64,000 bases of DNA. Origin: Clostridium sp. JN-9. Lineage in GTDB: Bacteria; Bacillota; Clostridia; Clostridiales; Clostridiaceae. The notes beneath the pieces are model-generated. The model was not told the DNA's origin, did no database searches, and saw nothing but the letters and a program-made list of their open reading frames with translations. The stretch lies in assembly GCF_004103695.1 (NCBI RefSeq), contig NZ_CP035280.1:2914001-2978000 (forward strand), in the 5' to 3' direction. Numbering within the stretch: position 1 is the stretch's first letter; every line of letters starts with the position of its first letter. The translations under genes were made by a program, and so were the position numbers. Below, piece by piece: positions 36,326 to 45,417 of the stretch.

Positions 36326-36490
36326 TAAAAAGCAATGCTTTCTCGTTCAAGTTTTGGCTCTGCAAGGCAATGAAGCTGCATTAGATTAAGCCTTCTTTGT
36401 TCGGCAAAATCTGCTGACCAGTTCAAAGTGTTTCCACTCTTTTTCGGCAGCAACCCGTATCCTTGTAGTAACCTCACCTACCGAGGTTTA
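36320..36490 (-). ncRNA. M-box (ykoK-type) magnesium riboswitch
   Basis: The minus strand carries the M-box landmarks in order: CCTCGGTAGGTGAGG, ACTACAAGGATACGGGTTGCTGCCG (given in part: GGATACGGGTTGCTGCCG), AAAGAGTGGAAACACTTTG, CTGGTCAGCAG, GCAGCTTCATTGCC and GAGAAAGCATTGCTTT. It is followed by a terminator and leads to the Mg2+ importer gene. Mg2+ binding should promote termination. Confidence 0.93.
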
Positions 36491-36506
36491 TTCAATTTAC
36501 AATATT

Positions 36507-36535
36507 ATTTTATGCTCATCATCCAGAAATGTCAA
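36507..36535 (-). promoter_or_regulatory. Promoter of the M-box/mgtA transcript
   Basis: TTGACA (36530-36535) and TAAAAT (36507-36512) are 17 bases apart on the minus strand. The target duplication of the neighbouring IS starts only four bases upstream of the -35, so the insertion spared the promoter. Confidence 0.8.
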
Positions 36536-36547
36536 CACATTTTTAAT

Positions 36548-38039
36548 TTAGAGTTTCCCCAAAATTAATATCTTGAATTAAGGTTATCCTACTAATTCTA
36601 GTACCTGAGCCATAATTAGTTGTTGTGTAGTCTTGGTTTTGGAAACCGGTTTAATAAAATTTTTAATACCAGTATGCGTTTTCTTTAATACTGCATAAAT
36701 ACCATCAGCTAATGCATAATAATTAAAATCAGGTATATCATAAATACGCTTAGATATGTTTTGAATGCATATGATTAATGCACTTTCTCCTCTTTTTTCT
36801 GAAAGTGTTGCAGCAAAACCTATAATTAAGGTTAGAAATAAATTCATAGTTCTTATTGAATTTAAACTTCTTACTCTTATATTTTCAAAATCAAACTGCT
36901 GTTTTTTAAATCTGAAATATTCTTCTATCTTCCAACGTTTAATGTAAACCTTAATTATAGCTAAGGTTAATTTCTTATCATTAGGCTTAATATTGCTGAT
37001 AAGCATCATAGGTATTTTGCCAAAGCCTCTTATTACTACAAGTGTAAGAGGCTTATCAGGTATATCTGGCAATGTTATTTGTATAAAGCTAAATTTGCAT
37101 TTTTTAGCCCTACCAGCTTTATTGGTGACTATAGTCGAAAACTTTCCTTTATACTTGTTTGCAAGTTTAAGTATATTCATAACTTTACCATTATGAATAA
37201 CATTTCTATTGCCTTTTGCTCGAATAACAAAGTTTTCTTTATTATCTATAAAGTATTCATAAAACTTTCTGCTATCATAACCCCTATCAAGAGCTTTAAT
37301 GCCCTTATTATTAAAACTTTGTCTAATAAAATTTAATCCTTTAAAAGTTTCTTCATTCTCACTTACAAAGCCTTTTTCAATGTTTGAATACATTTTTGAG
37401 TACACAGATATAGGCATACTATACTTACTTGTAAGTGCAGCAATTTCAAGACAATTATATCCATTGACATTGGTTTCACCTGTGCTGCCATCACGTACCT
37501 TGCCCATAGCTTCTAAAACTTTACTATTACGTTTTGTGATTTCAGAACCATCAACGCAAAATACTGTATTGTCATTAATGTATGGTTTTATTTCAGAAAT
37601 GTAGTTGTTTATTACAACACTTTGTTTATCAAACGTTCTAAGGTTATTAGAAAGTCTTTCAATGGTTTTCTTTAAAGAGATATCCTCTTTAAGAGCTCTT
37701 GATATGCCACTTAAAAGCACAGTCTGGCTTTCTGAAATTCCATAAATCATCTGTGCAATAAATTTATAATTAGGTCTTGATAAATTTATTGAGATTTTTT
37801 TTGAAAAAGTTAATAATTTTCTTTTTATTTGGTACGATAATTTGCTATAATTAATCATGAATAAAACATCTCCATCTGCTATTGATTTTTGTTTTGTCGC
37901 AAATTCATTATATCAAAACAATGGACTGTTTTATTCATTTTTTATGCAATTTTATAAATCTGTGGATAGTTTTAAATCTTAAATTTACTTATCCACAGGT
38001 TTTATTTAAATAGTCTTTTAAAAAAAGGGGAAACTCTAA
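36548..38039 (-). mobile_element. IS4-superfamily insertion sequence, 1492 bp with defined ends
   Basis: Perfect 13-bp terminal inverted repeats TTAGAGTTTCCCC / GGGGAAACTCTAA. The direct repeat ATTTTTAAT flanks it at 36539-36547 and 38040-38048 (9-bp target duplication). One intact transposase gene. The ~80 bases before the right end contain CTGTGGATA...TTATCCACAG, a stem-loop near the terminus. It is inserted beside the end of an older relative (38049-38127). Confidence 0.9.
36584..37858 (-). CDS. DDE transposase, IS4 superfamily
   Basis: 424 residues, intact. DDE residues appear in FCVDGSEITKRN (first Asp), IKALDRGYDSRKFYEYF (second Asp) and the Y-R-E-K-type block YIKRWKIEEYFRFKKQQFDFENIRVRSL. 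It belongs to a different subgroup from the transposase at 12104-13486. It is the only gene of the 1492-bp element. Confidence 0.88.
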   Translation of the reverse strand: MINYSKLSYQIKRKLLTFSKKISINLSRPNYKFIAQMIYGISESQTVLLSGISRALKEDISLKKTIERLSNNLRTFDKQSVVINNYISEIKPYINDNTVFCVDGSEITKRNSKVLEAMGKVRDGSTGETNVNGYNCLEIAALTSKYSMPISVYSKMYSNIEKGFVSENEETFKGLNFIRQSFNNKGIKALDRGYDSRKFYEYFIDNKENFVIRAKGNRNVIHNGKVMNILKLANKYKGKFSTIVTNKAGRAKKCKFSFIQITLPDIPDKPLTLVVIRGFGKIPMMLISNIKPNDKKLTLAIIKVYIKRWKIEEYFRFKKQQFDFENIRVRSLNSIRTMNLFLTLIIGFAATLSEKRGESALIICIQNISKRIYDIPDFNYYALADGIYAVLKKTHTGIKNFIKPVSKTKTTQQLIMAQVLELVG

Positions 38040-38048
38040 ATTTTTAAT

Positions 38049-38127
38049 CTGTAGATAGTTTTAAATCTTAGATTTACTTATCCACAGCTTTTATTCAAAT
38101 AATCTTTTAAAAAAGGGGAAACTCTAA
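38049..38127 (-). repeat. Solo right end of an older copy of the same IS
   Basis: Bases 38049-38127 repeat the last ~80 bases of the neighbouring element (37960-38039) with about six differences, including the same TTATCCACAG block and the terminal GGGGAAACTCTAA. No body or left end accompanies it, so it is a remnant beside which the newer copy landed. Confidence 0.85.
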
Positions 38128-38131
38128 ATTA

Positions 38132-38671
38132 TTAAGAAGGATTATGTTTAGCAATTTTGTTATCATTTTGGCGATTTAATAATAACCTTAATATATTTGT
38201 TTCTCTTTTAATGAATTCCAAACCCTCTTTACTCTCATAAGTACTATTTTGCTTTATTGCCTCATCTATAGTGACATATTCTAAATGATAACCAAGTTCT
38301 GCTTCATACTTGTCCAGATTAGTGTGTGAAATTTCATTTTCAATTACTTTACAGAAATAATAATATGAAATTTGTTCAAATACTTCATTATCATAAAGGC
38401 TTTTTCTTATTTCCTTAACCTTGCCATATACCTTTATGGAGGAAGTATCTATATTCAAACCAGTTTCTTCTTTTGTTTCTCTTATTAGTGTTTGTTGATG
38501 TGTTTCTCCATTCTCAATGCCTCCGCCTGGAAACTTGTAGTAACCTGCTTTTTCACTTTTCACCAGGGCTATTTTTTTATTAGTAAGTATTATTGCACGC
38601 ACTGCCTCTCTGAAGAAGCGCGGCATAGAATCATCATAATTATTTGAATCCATTACAATTAACGTTTTCAT
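38132..38671 (-). CDS. NUDIX hydrolase
   Basis: 179 residues. The Nudix box is complete: GGGIENGETHQQTLIRETKEETGL fits G-x5-E-x7-REUxEExGU (starting from the second Gly; shown here in two parts, GGIENGETHQQ and TLIRETKEETGL). Nudix enzymes cleave nucleoside diphosphates linked to another group; the substrate cannot be predicted. Its stop lies only five bases from an IS remnant, so the last few residues may derive from that insertion. Single-gene unit. Confidence 0.85.
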   Translation of the reverse strand: MKTLIVMDSNNYDDSMPRFFREAVRAIILTNKKIALVKSEKAGYYKFPGGGIENGETHQQTLIRETKEETGLNIDTSSIKVYGKVKEIRKSLYDNEVFEQISYYYFCKVIENEISHTNLDKYEAELGYHLEYVTIDEAIKQNSTYESKEGLEFIKRETNILRLLLNRQNDNKIAKHNPS

Positions 38672-38762
38672 CTATAACCTCACAAATTAAATTTTTAATA
38701 CATATGATACTTATTATTTATAGTTTTATTATATTTATTTATACTTACCTTCTTTTGATATG

Positions 38763-40073
38763 TCATTTGTCAAGTGGATGACACCAATCCCTTCTCTCAT
38801 ACTTCTTCTGGCTGGCCATTACTACTAAGAAGACTAATAATTCTCCGCCTAAATTACTAAGCCATATTCCGTTATCACCTATTAATCCTGGCAATATGAA
38901 TAAAGAAATTTGCGTGGCCATAAATCCTCTAAATACGCATATGGCAGTTGAAATTTTGCACATTTTGATGCTTTGAAAATAGGCAGATTCAATTACATTA
39001 ATACCAGCAAAGAAAGTTCCCAAGCTAAATATCTTAAGTGCATTATATGTTACGTTTATCAAATCCATATCGTTAGTAAAAAATGATATTATCCGTTTTC
39101 CAAATAGTAGGAAAACAAAATAATTAACAAAGGCTGCTGCAAGTACACTTTTTATAGATAGTGAATAATAGTATTTAACTTTATCCTCTTCTTTAGCCCC
39201 ATAATAAAAGCTTAATAGCGGCTGCATTCCTTGGGCTATGCCCACAAATATCATATTTATCACTGTTAAAGTATAGTTTATTATGCTGTAGGTTGCAGCA
39301 CCAGTTTCCCCAATTCTTTTTAAAATTACCATGTTAAAGGCCATGGTTACAACTGCTATGGTACACTCTGTTAAGAATGCTGGAAATCCTATTATTGTTA
39401 TATCTTTGATTGATTTAAAGGATATTTTGCATTTTTTAAATCTGAGGATTCCTTTTCCACTTAGAAAGTAAATAATTGCTATGGTCATGCTTACAAGTTC
39501 ACCTAACCCTGTAGCAATAGCAGCCCCTATAACTCCCCATTTAAATATAAAAATAAATATATAATCCAGCAATATGTTAGTTAGTGATCCTGATATCATT
39601 GCATACATGGCAAGCTTTGGTGCACCATCATTTCTTAAAAAACAGTTTAGTCCCTCGCTTAAAACTAAAGGTACAGAAAATATGAAACAAAATTTTATAT
39701 AATTATACACATCCTCTATTAAAGAATCCGGTGCTCCCAAGGCATAAGCTATAGGCTTTGAAAAAAATACACCTACAATAAGTAGTACTATTGCCACTAT
39801 AATCAGAAATAAAATAGATTCATTAAATTTATCTATAGCATCCTCATTTTTGCCAGCCCCCAAGTTCATGGCAACTAAGGTTGATCCACCAACAGAAATT
39901 ATTAGCGCTAATGCCGTGGCTATCAGGTTTGGTGGAAATGCTATATTTACTGCTGCCAATGCATTGCTTCCTACCCCTTTGCCAACAAACATTCCATCCA
40001 CAACTATATATAATGATGTCACCAGCATTCCGATTACAGCTGGAATTACATAGTTGAAAAATTTTCTTATCAA
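38763..40073 (-). CDS. MATE-family multidrug efflux transporter
   Basis: 436 residues, about twelve helices. Family segments include VIPAVIGMLVTSLYIVVDGMFVGKG at the start, LAAVNIAFP, GSTLVAMNLGAG, FLRNDGAPKLAM, and GIAQGMQPLLSFYYGAKEE. I use TTG 40073, because AAGGAGGAG lies six bases before it; an ATG at 40148 would place the promoter -10 and -35 inside the coding region. It is controlled by the MerR-type regulator encoded directly upstream. Confidence 0.88.
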   Translation of the reverse strand: MIRKFFNYVIPAVIGMLVTSLYIVVDGMFVGKGVGSNALAAVNIAFPPNLIATALALIISVGGSTLVAMNLGAGKNEDAIDKFNESILFLIIVAIVLLIVGVFFSKPIAYALGAPDSLIEDVYNYIKFCFIFSVPLVLSEGLNCFLRNDGAPKLAMYAMISGSLTNILLDYIFIFIFKWGVIGAAIATGLGELVSMTIAIIYFLSGKGILRFKKCKISFKSIKDITIIGFPAFLTECTIAVVTMAFNMVILKRIGETGAATYSIINYTLTVINMIFVGIAQGMQPLLSFYYGAKEEDKVKYYYSLSIKSVLAAAFVNYFVFLLFGKRIISFFTNDMDLINVTYNALKIFSLGTFFAGINVIESAYFQSIKMCKISTAICVFRGFMATQISLFILPGLIGDNGIWLSNLGGELLVFLVVMASQKKYERRDWCHPLDK

Positions 40074-40098
40074 TATAATCTCCTCCTTACAGAGAAGA

Positions 40099-40129
40099 AT
40101 TATATACTCTACAACTATTGTAGAGTCAA
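40099..40129 (-). promoter_or_regulatory. MerR-type promoter of the MATE gene (19-bp spacer)
   Basis: TTGACT (40124-40129) and TATAAT (40099-40104) on the minus strand are separated by 19 bases, longer than the normal 17. The spacer is the palindrome CTCTACAA-CTA-TTGTAGAG (plus-strand reading 40107-40126). This is the classic layout of promoters that MerR-family activators untwist. Confidence 0.88.
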
Positions 40130-40137
40130 TAAAATTC

Positions 40138-40956
40138 TTACTTTGCAACCTTTATAAATAATTCTATAAAACCTTTCTCTCTATCATCACAAAACTCTGA
40201 AGCTATATAGCTTTCATACAAAGACCCTTCAGCCTTTAAGTTTTCATCCTCAATAAATTTGAAGAGTAGTCTTACATATTTTTCGTAGTTACTATAATAG
40301 TCAATATAAAGGATAGATGCATATAATCCTTCTTGAAGTTCACAAACCTTAATGTTTTCATCATCTTCTATATCGTTGTCCGTAATATTAAAATAAATAT
40401 TATATTTTGCCTCTTTATTTTTGTTAAACTGTTCATAGTTTATTTCATACAGAACTTCCAAATTCAAAAGGTCATCTAGCTTAGGGAATGTATTTAAGGC
40501 TTTTCTAAAACTTATTTCTGCATCCTCTAAATTTTTATTCTCCATATTTACCTTAGCAATCTTCTTTTTAGGTTTTTCATTTAAAAATGCTGTTTCTAAA
40601 GGCTTCGCAAGCATAGATTTTATGTGTTGGTTTTTCTTTTGAATTAAGTTCCTTTGCTTTTGAAGCTCCTTAATTTGTCTATCCATTTCATATTCTTGAT
40701 TTTGTAAGAGTCCAAGTGCATCTTCTATATTAGCTTTGTTTGATATAATTTCTTTTATTTCTGAAAGGGATAATCCTAATTTTCTATAAAATATTATTAA
40801 ATCTAACTTATAAAATTGTTCCAGAGAATAATACCTGTATCCATTATCCTTAGCTAAACTGGGTTTTAAAAGTCCTAATTTATCATAATGTCTTAAGGTT
40901 TGAACAGATAAATTGGATAGTTTAGATATCTCTCCTATTGAAAAATATTTCTCCAT
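40138..40956 (-). CDS. MerR-family transcriptional regulator (BmrR/BltR-like)
   Basis: 272 residues. N-terminal winged helix: FSIGEISKLSNLSVQTLRHYDKLGLLKP and NGYRYYSLEQFYKLDLIIFYRKLGLSLSEI, then a coiled coil (about 80-120), then a ~150-residue effector-binding domain. ATG 40956 has GGAGG five to six bases upstream. It ends nine bases before the -35 of the MATE promoter, whose 19-bp spacer palindrome is its probable operator, so it likely senses a compound exported by MATE. Confidence 0.88.
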   Translation of the reverse strand: MEKYFSIGEISKLSNLSVQTLRHYDKLGLLKPSLAKDNGYRYYSLEQFYKLDLIIFYRKLGLSLSEIKEIISNKANIEDALGLLQNQEYEMDRQIKELQKQRNLIQKKNQHIKSMLAKPLETAFLNEKPKKKIAKVNMENKNLEDAEISFRKALNTFPKLDDLLNLEVLYEINYEQFNKNKEAKYNIYFNITDNDIEDDENIKVCELQEGLYASILYIDYYSNYEKYVRLLFKFIEDENLKAEGSLYESYIASEFCDDREKGFIELFIKVAK

Positions 40957-40967
40957 AAAAACCTCCA

Positions 40968-41840
40968 TCAATCTTGCAAGAATGCTAATACTTCATCTTT
41001 TATATCACTAAAGGATAACTTTGCAGTTAATTCAATACTATACTTTTTATCAAGTCTTTTAATTAGTCCTGAGCCTAAAAGGTAACCAGCATCACTTATA
41101 CCCAATACCTGAAACCAATCTCCAAAGAAGTTGCGAACTCCTATGTCATTATCCTGTAGTGCCTCTAAATACAACCTTTTTAATTCTTTAGTATTTTCAT
41201 TACATTTTAGAATCCACTCTTTACCTCTGCTGTCAATTTCATTTAGCAGCAATTTGTTTTGAAAATATTGAGCAAAGCCTTCTTCGTATATTCTCCATAT
41301 TCCTATATTATAATTATTTCTTTCAACTCCGTCTGGCAGATTATCCTCGCCTCTTAATTGGAAGTGAATAACATGACAAAGTTCATGTGCAGCAAGAGAT
41401 TGCAGCTTTCCCATGGTATGCCAACCAAGTTCAGCAATCTTATCTATGCCAAATAAAACTGACCTCTTGCCGCCATAAAAATCTACTCAACCTGCACTAT
41501 TACAAAGGCCCGCATATAAAACAACATTTATATCTATTGTCAATCTAAATACTTCCTCCACTTTTTCATTTATATCACATATGATTGAAAGAATGTTACT
41601 ATAGGCCTCTTTCATCTTAGAAAAATCATTCTTAGTTCTATTAAAAACCATGGTGCTTGCTATATCTCTCCAATCGTATCCAATGTTTTCATAATCCTTT
41701 TTACATTTATTTTCAAGTTCGGGATATTTGCTTATATAGCACTTTTCCCACAAATCAATTTTATCTTCTACTGAAGCATCTAATTTATCTTTAAAGCATT
41801 CTTCAAAATCCTTAAAAGTATCAATTATTTTAACTCCCAT
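40968..41840 (-). pseudogene. HExxH zinc peptidase-like protein, interrupted by one in-frame TGA
   Basis: Reading straight through one TGA (41487-41489) gives a single 290-residue protein in one frame: ...LYAGLCNSAG-(TGA)-VDFYGGKRSVLFGIDKIAELGW...AAHELCHVIHF. The second half holds a HExxH zinc-protease motif and YEEGFAQYF, which may supply a third ligand. The stop replaces what is probably Trp (TGG to TGA). The second half has no ribosome site of its own at 41414. Related to DUF2268-like predicted Zn peptidases; exact family uncertain. It precedes merR, with four bases of possible overlap. Confidence 0.75.
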
Positions 41841-42013
41841 AAACTACACCTCCATTTATTAAATTATACACTATCTTATACATATAATGGAATCGACTAA
41901 ATAAAAAAAGAACCACTTTGTCTAAGTAGTCCCTTAATACGCCTTTGTCTTTTACTGTTTAATTAGAATCATCAATAAGAATATCCAACATCTTATTTTT
42001 ATTATTAATAAAA

Positions 42014-42553
42014 TTATTCACCTTCGAAATCGCTATAATAATCGTAATATATCTCATTCATATTTTCATTAAATCCCCAACCTATACAACCAGTATTAAG
42101 TTTTATTTCATCAGCCTTATTTTTAAATTTCTCTTGTAAGTCATTTTTAAAAATATATTCCAACGCATTATTATATGCTCTTTCAATGGTGTTATAAAAT
42201 CTTTCATCTATGTCACCAAATTCATTAGTGAACTCTACACCTACCTCTGCATAATAAAGCATAAGTTCAGCAATTAACTGAGTATTATTGGATATCTTCT
42301 TAAAGTCACTTATAGCCTTGTTTACATTTGAATATCTCATTTTACCAAGGCCTCTATCAGGAAAGAATTCATTTTCGATAATCTTTTTATATTTTTCAAA
42401 GACTTCTGTTTCAGAAGCAGGATTTAATTTTACTCCATAGTATTGTTTTACTTCCGGGAACTGCTTTGTTAATTCTATTATCTCTTTTATTAGTCCATCA
42501 TTGCTCTTATCTTTCAAATATGATTTTAGATCATTTATCTTTAAGTTTGACAT
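42014..42553 (-). CDS. DUF6155 family protein
   Basis: 179 residues, function unknown. The pattern KSYLKDKSNDGLIKEIIELTKQFPEVKQYYGVKLNP, KYKKIIENEFFPDRGLGK, and AELMLYYAEVGVEFTNEFGDIDERFYNTIERAY matches the small helical proteins annotated DUF6155. ATG 42553 is chosen because AAGGAG lies nine bases upstream; that site would be inside the coding region of a longer start at 42571. No partner gene suggests a role. Bases 42572-42805 hold no gene. Confidence 0.7.
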   Translation of the reverse strand: MSNLKINDLKSYLKDKSNDGLIKEIIELTKQFPEVKQYYGVKLNPASETEVFEKYKKIIENEFFPDRGLGKMRYSNVNKAISDFKKISNNTQLIAELMLYYAEVGVEFTNEFGDIDERFYNTIERAYNNALEYIFKNDLQEKFKNKADEIKLNTGCIGWGFNENMNEIYYDYYSDFEGE

Positions 42554-42805
42554 AGTTTTTTTCTCCTTCATATAAATAAAATTTATTACTATTATTATAT
42601 ATAAAAAGGAAGCCCAATGTAAGCTTAGATCTCAAAATATCATAATAAACTTACTGTTTATATAAAAATATATCTTAAAAAGGAACATGGCTTATCGTGA
42701 TATCTGCTTTTCATGATATCTTCTTTTCTAGTTAACTAGCTGCTTTTAGAATTGAAATTATAAGAAAGAACCTTATTATACATTACTCCTTTTAAGCATT
42801 GTGAA

Positions 42806-43267
42806 TTAAAGGCCATTACTCCAAGCTTCTATAATATTGTCAAAATTACCAACCCATTGTGTGCAATCCATATAGTTCTTAGAATCCTCATAAATTAAAT
42901 CAATTAAATTTTTTATATGTTTATTATTAATCCTAATAGAATTTTGATTTTTCTTTTCTATGGCAATATTTAAAATTTTCGTATACTGTTCAATACTTAA
43001 TGGTATTATTTTTTGAATTTTGCCTTCATATCCCATCTTAATGCTAAACCAAAAGGTATTTAATGTATCCCTATGAATGATTGGCGCTATAAATAAACAA
43101 TAATTTTCTTTATTTTGTTCCTTGCTCTCAAAGTCCCTTAGATGTCTCATTACTGGTTGTCCTTCATTAAACCATTGATCTCTACTTTTTAATAAAGTAA
43201 TAACTCGTTCTTTCAAAGATTTTATTATTAATATTGTTTGTATTATCTTCATATATTTTTCCCTCAT
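42806..43267 (-). pseudogene. C-terminal fragment of an AlwI-like type II restriction endonuclease
   Basis: The 153-codon frame contains DQWFNEGQPVMRHLRDFESK, YCLFIAPIIHRDTLNTFWFS and YEGKIQKIIPLSIEQYTKIL, which resembles the C-terminal part of the AlwI endonuclease family (full proteins are several hundred residues). The first ~25 residues overlap the end of the small Cys-rich gene in another frame and do not look like the family. No methyltransferase gene is nearby. I read it as a remnant of a lost restriction system. The assignment is from memory of family motifs. Confidence 0.5.
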
Positions 43268-43388
43268 ATTTTATACTGGCACATTTTTTATCTGCTGTAA
43301 CTTCTTCATCTGTAGAACCACATCTACACACACCTATTTTTTCACCTACAAAACTTTCAAACCAAATACAGTTTCCACAAGTATTCAT
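43182..43388 (-). CDS. Small Cys-rich protein, possible zinc ribbon
   Basis: 68 residues starting MNTCGNCIWFESF. Five cysteines (C-x2-C, C-x-C, C) in the first 45 residues suggest metal binding. GGAGG lies eight bases before ATG 43388. The last ~25 residues (DNTNNINNKIFERT...) are of low complexity and overlap the restriction-enzyme fragment, so the original C terminus may have been replaced. Function unknown. Confidence 0.5.
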   Translation of the reverse strand: MNTCGNCIWFESFVGEKIGVCRCGSTDEEVTADKKCASIKYEGKIYEDNTNNINNKIFERTSYYFIKK

Positions 43389-43500
43389 TTCCTTTTCCTC
43401 CAACAATACGTTTTGAGAGTATTATCCCATAACTTGCATTTTATATACCTTGACTATATTTGTTATAAATTTTATTCATAGCATTGCCTGTTGCCTCTAT

Positions 43501-45417
43501 AAAGGGGCTGTCGCATTAGCATAAAAAAATATGCTAACGCGGCAGCATTTTTTTTGTGTTTTATAGAAAATTTAATGATATTTTAGTCCCCAATGAGCTT
43601 GATAATTAAAAAAAGACGCACTTTAATAAGCCTTTCATATTAAGGCTTTTTTTGATTTGCAGAGTTTTTAAAATTTTAAAGTTTGATAATTATGCACCTT
43701 TTTTAAGTGGAAAAAGATGCGTTTCAGTTCTATCTAACTGAATTTTATTATGTAGCTTATTTATATTATGTGCCATTGCTAACAAAATACTTTCTGCCAA
43801 AACATTCTTTTTACCTTTGCATAGATATCTACGAAATCCCATATCCTGTTTTATCTCTCCAAAAGAGCCTTCGGCTTGAATACTTCGATTCATTCTCAAC
43901 TCGCAACCATCATCACTTATAATTCTTTCAAGATCCTCTTTGCGAAGCATGTTGAATAGTTTTGAAGTCTCAAGATTTTTAACCCTTTCTTCTAATGGCG
44001 TTTTACAGTTATGTCCTCTTATGCATTTACTCTTGTAAACACAGTTACTGCAGTCCTCACAAGTATAGATTGTTTTTTCACTTATATAGCCAGTCTTACT
44101 TTTCCTTTTTACTATTTTATTTACTGTTAGTTTCTTATTATTTTTGCAAGTATAATAATCGCCCAATTCAGTATAATCCATGTTTTCTATTCTGCTTATA
44201 TCATGTTTATATTTTCTTGTTTTTGATATTTCATAATTTGCTGGTTTAATATATGATAGCTGTCCATTTTCTTTGATATAAAGATAATTTTCTTCACTCT
44301 CGTAACCTGAATCCGCATCAATTTTAAAATACTTAAAGTACAAGGAATCCTCCATGCTTTTTATAAATGGAATCAATGTTGTTGTGTCCCCAGGCTTATC
44401 GCAAACAGTAACCCATACTATATATTGGGAATCTACTCCATTCTGAACATTGTAACCTGGTTTTAACTGACCATTTTTCATAGCATCCTCTTTCATCCTC
44501 ATAAAGGTTGCATCTTTATCTGTCTTGGAATAGCTATTACGTTTACCGCAGGTATGGATTTTCTGTGTATATTCTTTTAACTTTCTAAGGTATTCCTCAA
44601 GTTTTTCAATAGAACGTTGAATAGGAGTTTTCCTTTTACCACATCCATGTACAAATTCAATATTTTCTTCCTTTTTCAAGGCGTAAAGCTTTTTGCGTAG
44701 CTTTTTTACATGTTTCATTTTTACTTTGTTTTCGTATACAAGCTTTATTCCATACAATTCCTCACATTCGGCTACAAAATCAGCTAATTTAGAAAGTAAT
44801 CTCTCCAGGTTTTTTGAAACTGCTTTTTTCCAGACGAAAGTATACTTGTTAGCACATGCCTCTATCTTTGTACCATCAATAAATATAGTATCTCCTGATA
44901 TTTCTCCAATCTCATAAAGAAAATTTGACATTTCAGCCATTATTGTTTCTGAGCACGGGGCAAAATGAATACTACGAAATCTTGCAAAAGTAGAATGATC
45001 TGGTGCTGGTGAACCTTCTAAAAGGTACATGAAATTTACATCTCTTTTGCAGGATAGCTCCATTGCTCTTGATGAATAATTATGATTCATATAGGAGTAA
45101 AGTACAATCTTCAGCATCTGACGTGGCGTAGCCTGATTTTCCCTTATTCGGGAATAAGTCGAATATAAATCTGTTAAATCCATCTCCTCTACAAATTGAC
45201 TTAGCAAACGCACTGAATCATTATTGGGAATCATGTACTCAATATTTAATGGAAGTTTTAATTGATAATTTCCACGATATAAAGTATAATTTTTGTGTGA
45301 ATTAATGTATTTTCTCATATGTTAATTTTACTATAAATCTTTCACTCTTTCGAGTGGAAGATTTATTTTTATGTAAAAAAGCTGCCGCACCAATTATTTT
45401 AGTGCAACAGCCCCTTT
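43501..45417 (-). mobile_element. IS1182-family insertion sequence, about 1.9 kb
   Basis: Ends are inverted: AAAGGGGCTGTCGCATTA on the left and AAAGGGGCTGTTGCACTA read inward from the right. Both ends also carry hairpins (GCTGTCGCATTAGCAT with ATGCTAACGCGGCAGC on the left; GCTGCCGCA with TGCAACAGC on the right). I could not identify a clear target duplication. One transposase gene inside. Confidence 0.85.
43690..45318 (-). CDS. IS1182-family transposase
   Basis: 542 residues, intact. Family features: PNNDSVRLLSQFVEEMDL, PRQMLKIVLYSYMNHNYSSRAMEL, the SPAPDHSTFARFRS block, FIDGTKIEACANKYTFVWKK (first Asp), a second Asp in IDADSGYESEENY, a Cys cluster (CEDCSNCVYKSKC), and the C-terminal RNRSIQAEGSFGEIKQDMGFRRY-like block with the catalytic Glu (here RMNRSIQAEGSFGEIKQD). 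Transposase for the element at 43501-45417. Confidence 0.93.
   Translation of the reverse strand: MRKYINSHKNYTLYRGNYQLKLPLNIEYMIPNNDSVRLLSQFVEEMDLTDLYSTYSRIRENQATPRQMLKIVLYSYMNHNYSSRAMELSCKRDVNFMYLLEGSPAPDHSTFARFRSIHFAPCSETIMAEMSNFLYEIGEISGDTIFIDGTKIEACANKYTFVWKKAVSKNLERLLSKLADFVAECEELYGIKLVYENKVKMKHVKKLRKKLYALKKEENIEFVHGCGKRKTPIQRSIEKLEEYLRKLKEYTQKIHTCGKRNSYSKTDKDATFMRMKEDAMKNGQLKPGYNVQNGVDSQYIVWVTVCDKPGDTTTLIPFIKSMEDSLYFKYFKIDADSGYESEENYLYIKENGQLSYIKPANYEISKTRKYKHDISRIENMDYTELGDYYTCKNNKKLTVNKIVKRKSKTGYISEKTIYTCEDCSNCVYKSKCIRGHNCKTPLEERVKNLETSKLFNMLRKEDLERIISDDGCELRMNRSIQAEGSFGEIKQDMGFRRYLCKGKKNVLAESILLAMAHNINKLHNKIQLDRTETHLFPLKKGA

Noticed and set aside
37960-38090. DnaA-box-like TTATCCACA sequences, possible origin
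   Set aside because: Both lie in the conserved right end of an IS and its remnant, not near dnaA or an AT-rich unwinding region.
41415-41490. Selenocysteine at the in-frame UGA of the peptidase gene
   Set aside because: The sequence context suggests a lost Trp, and I see no convincing SECIS hairpin directly downstream. Kept only as an alternative.
43501-45417. Target duplication for the IS1182-type element
   Set aside because: Flanks read CTCTAT on the left and TACCAT on the right; no convincing direct repeat could be assigned.
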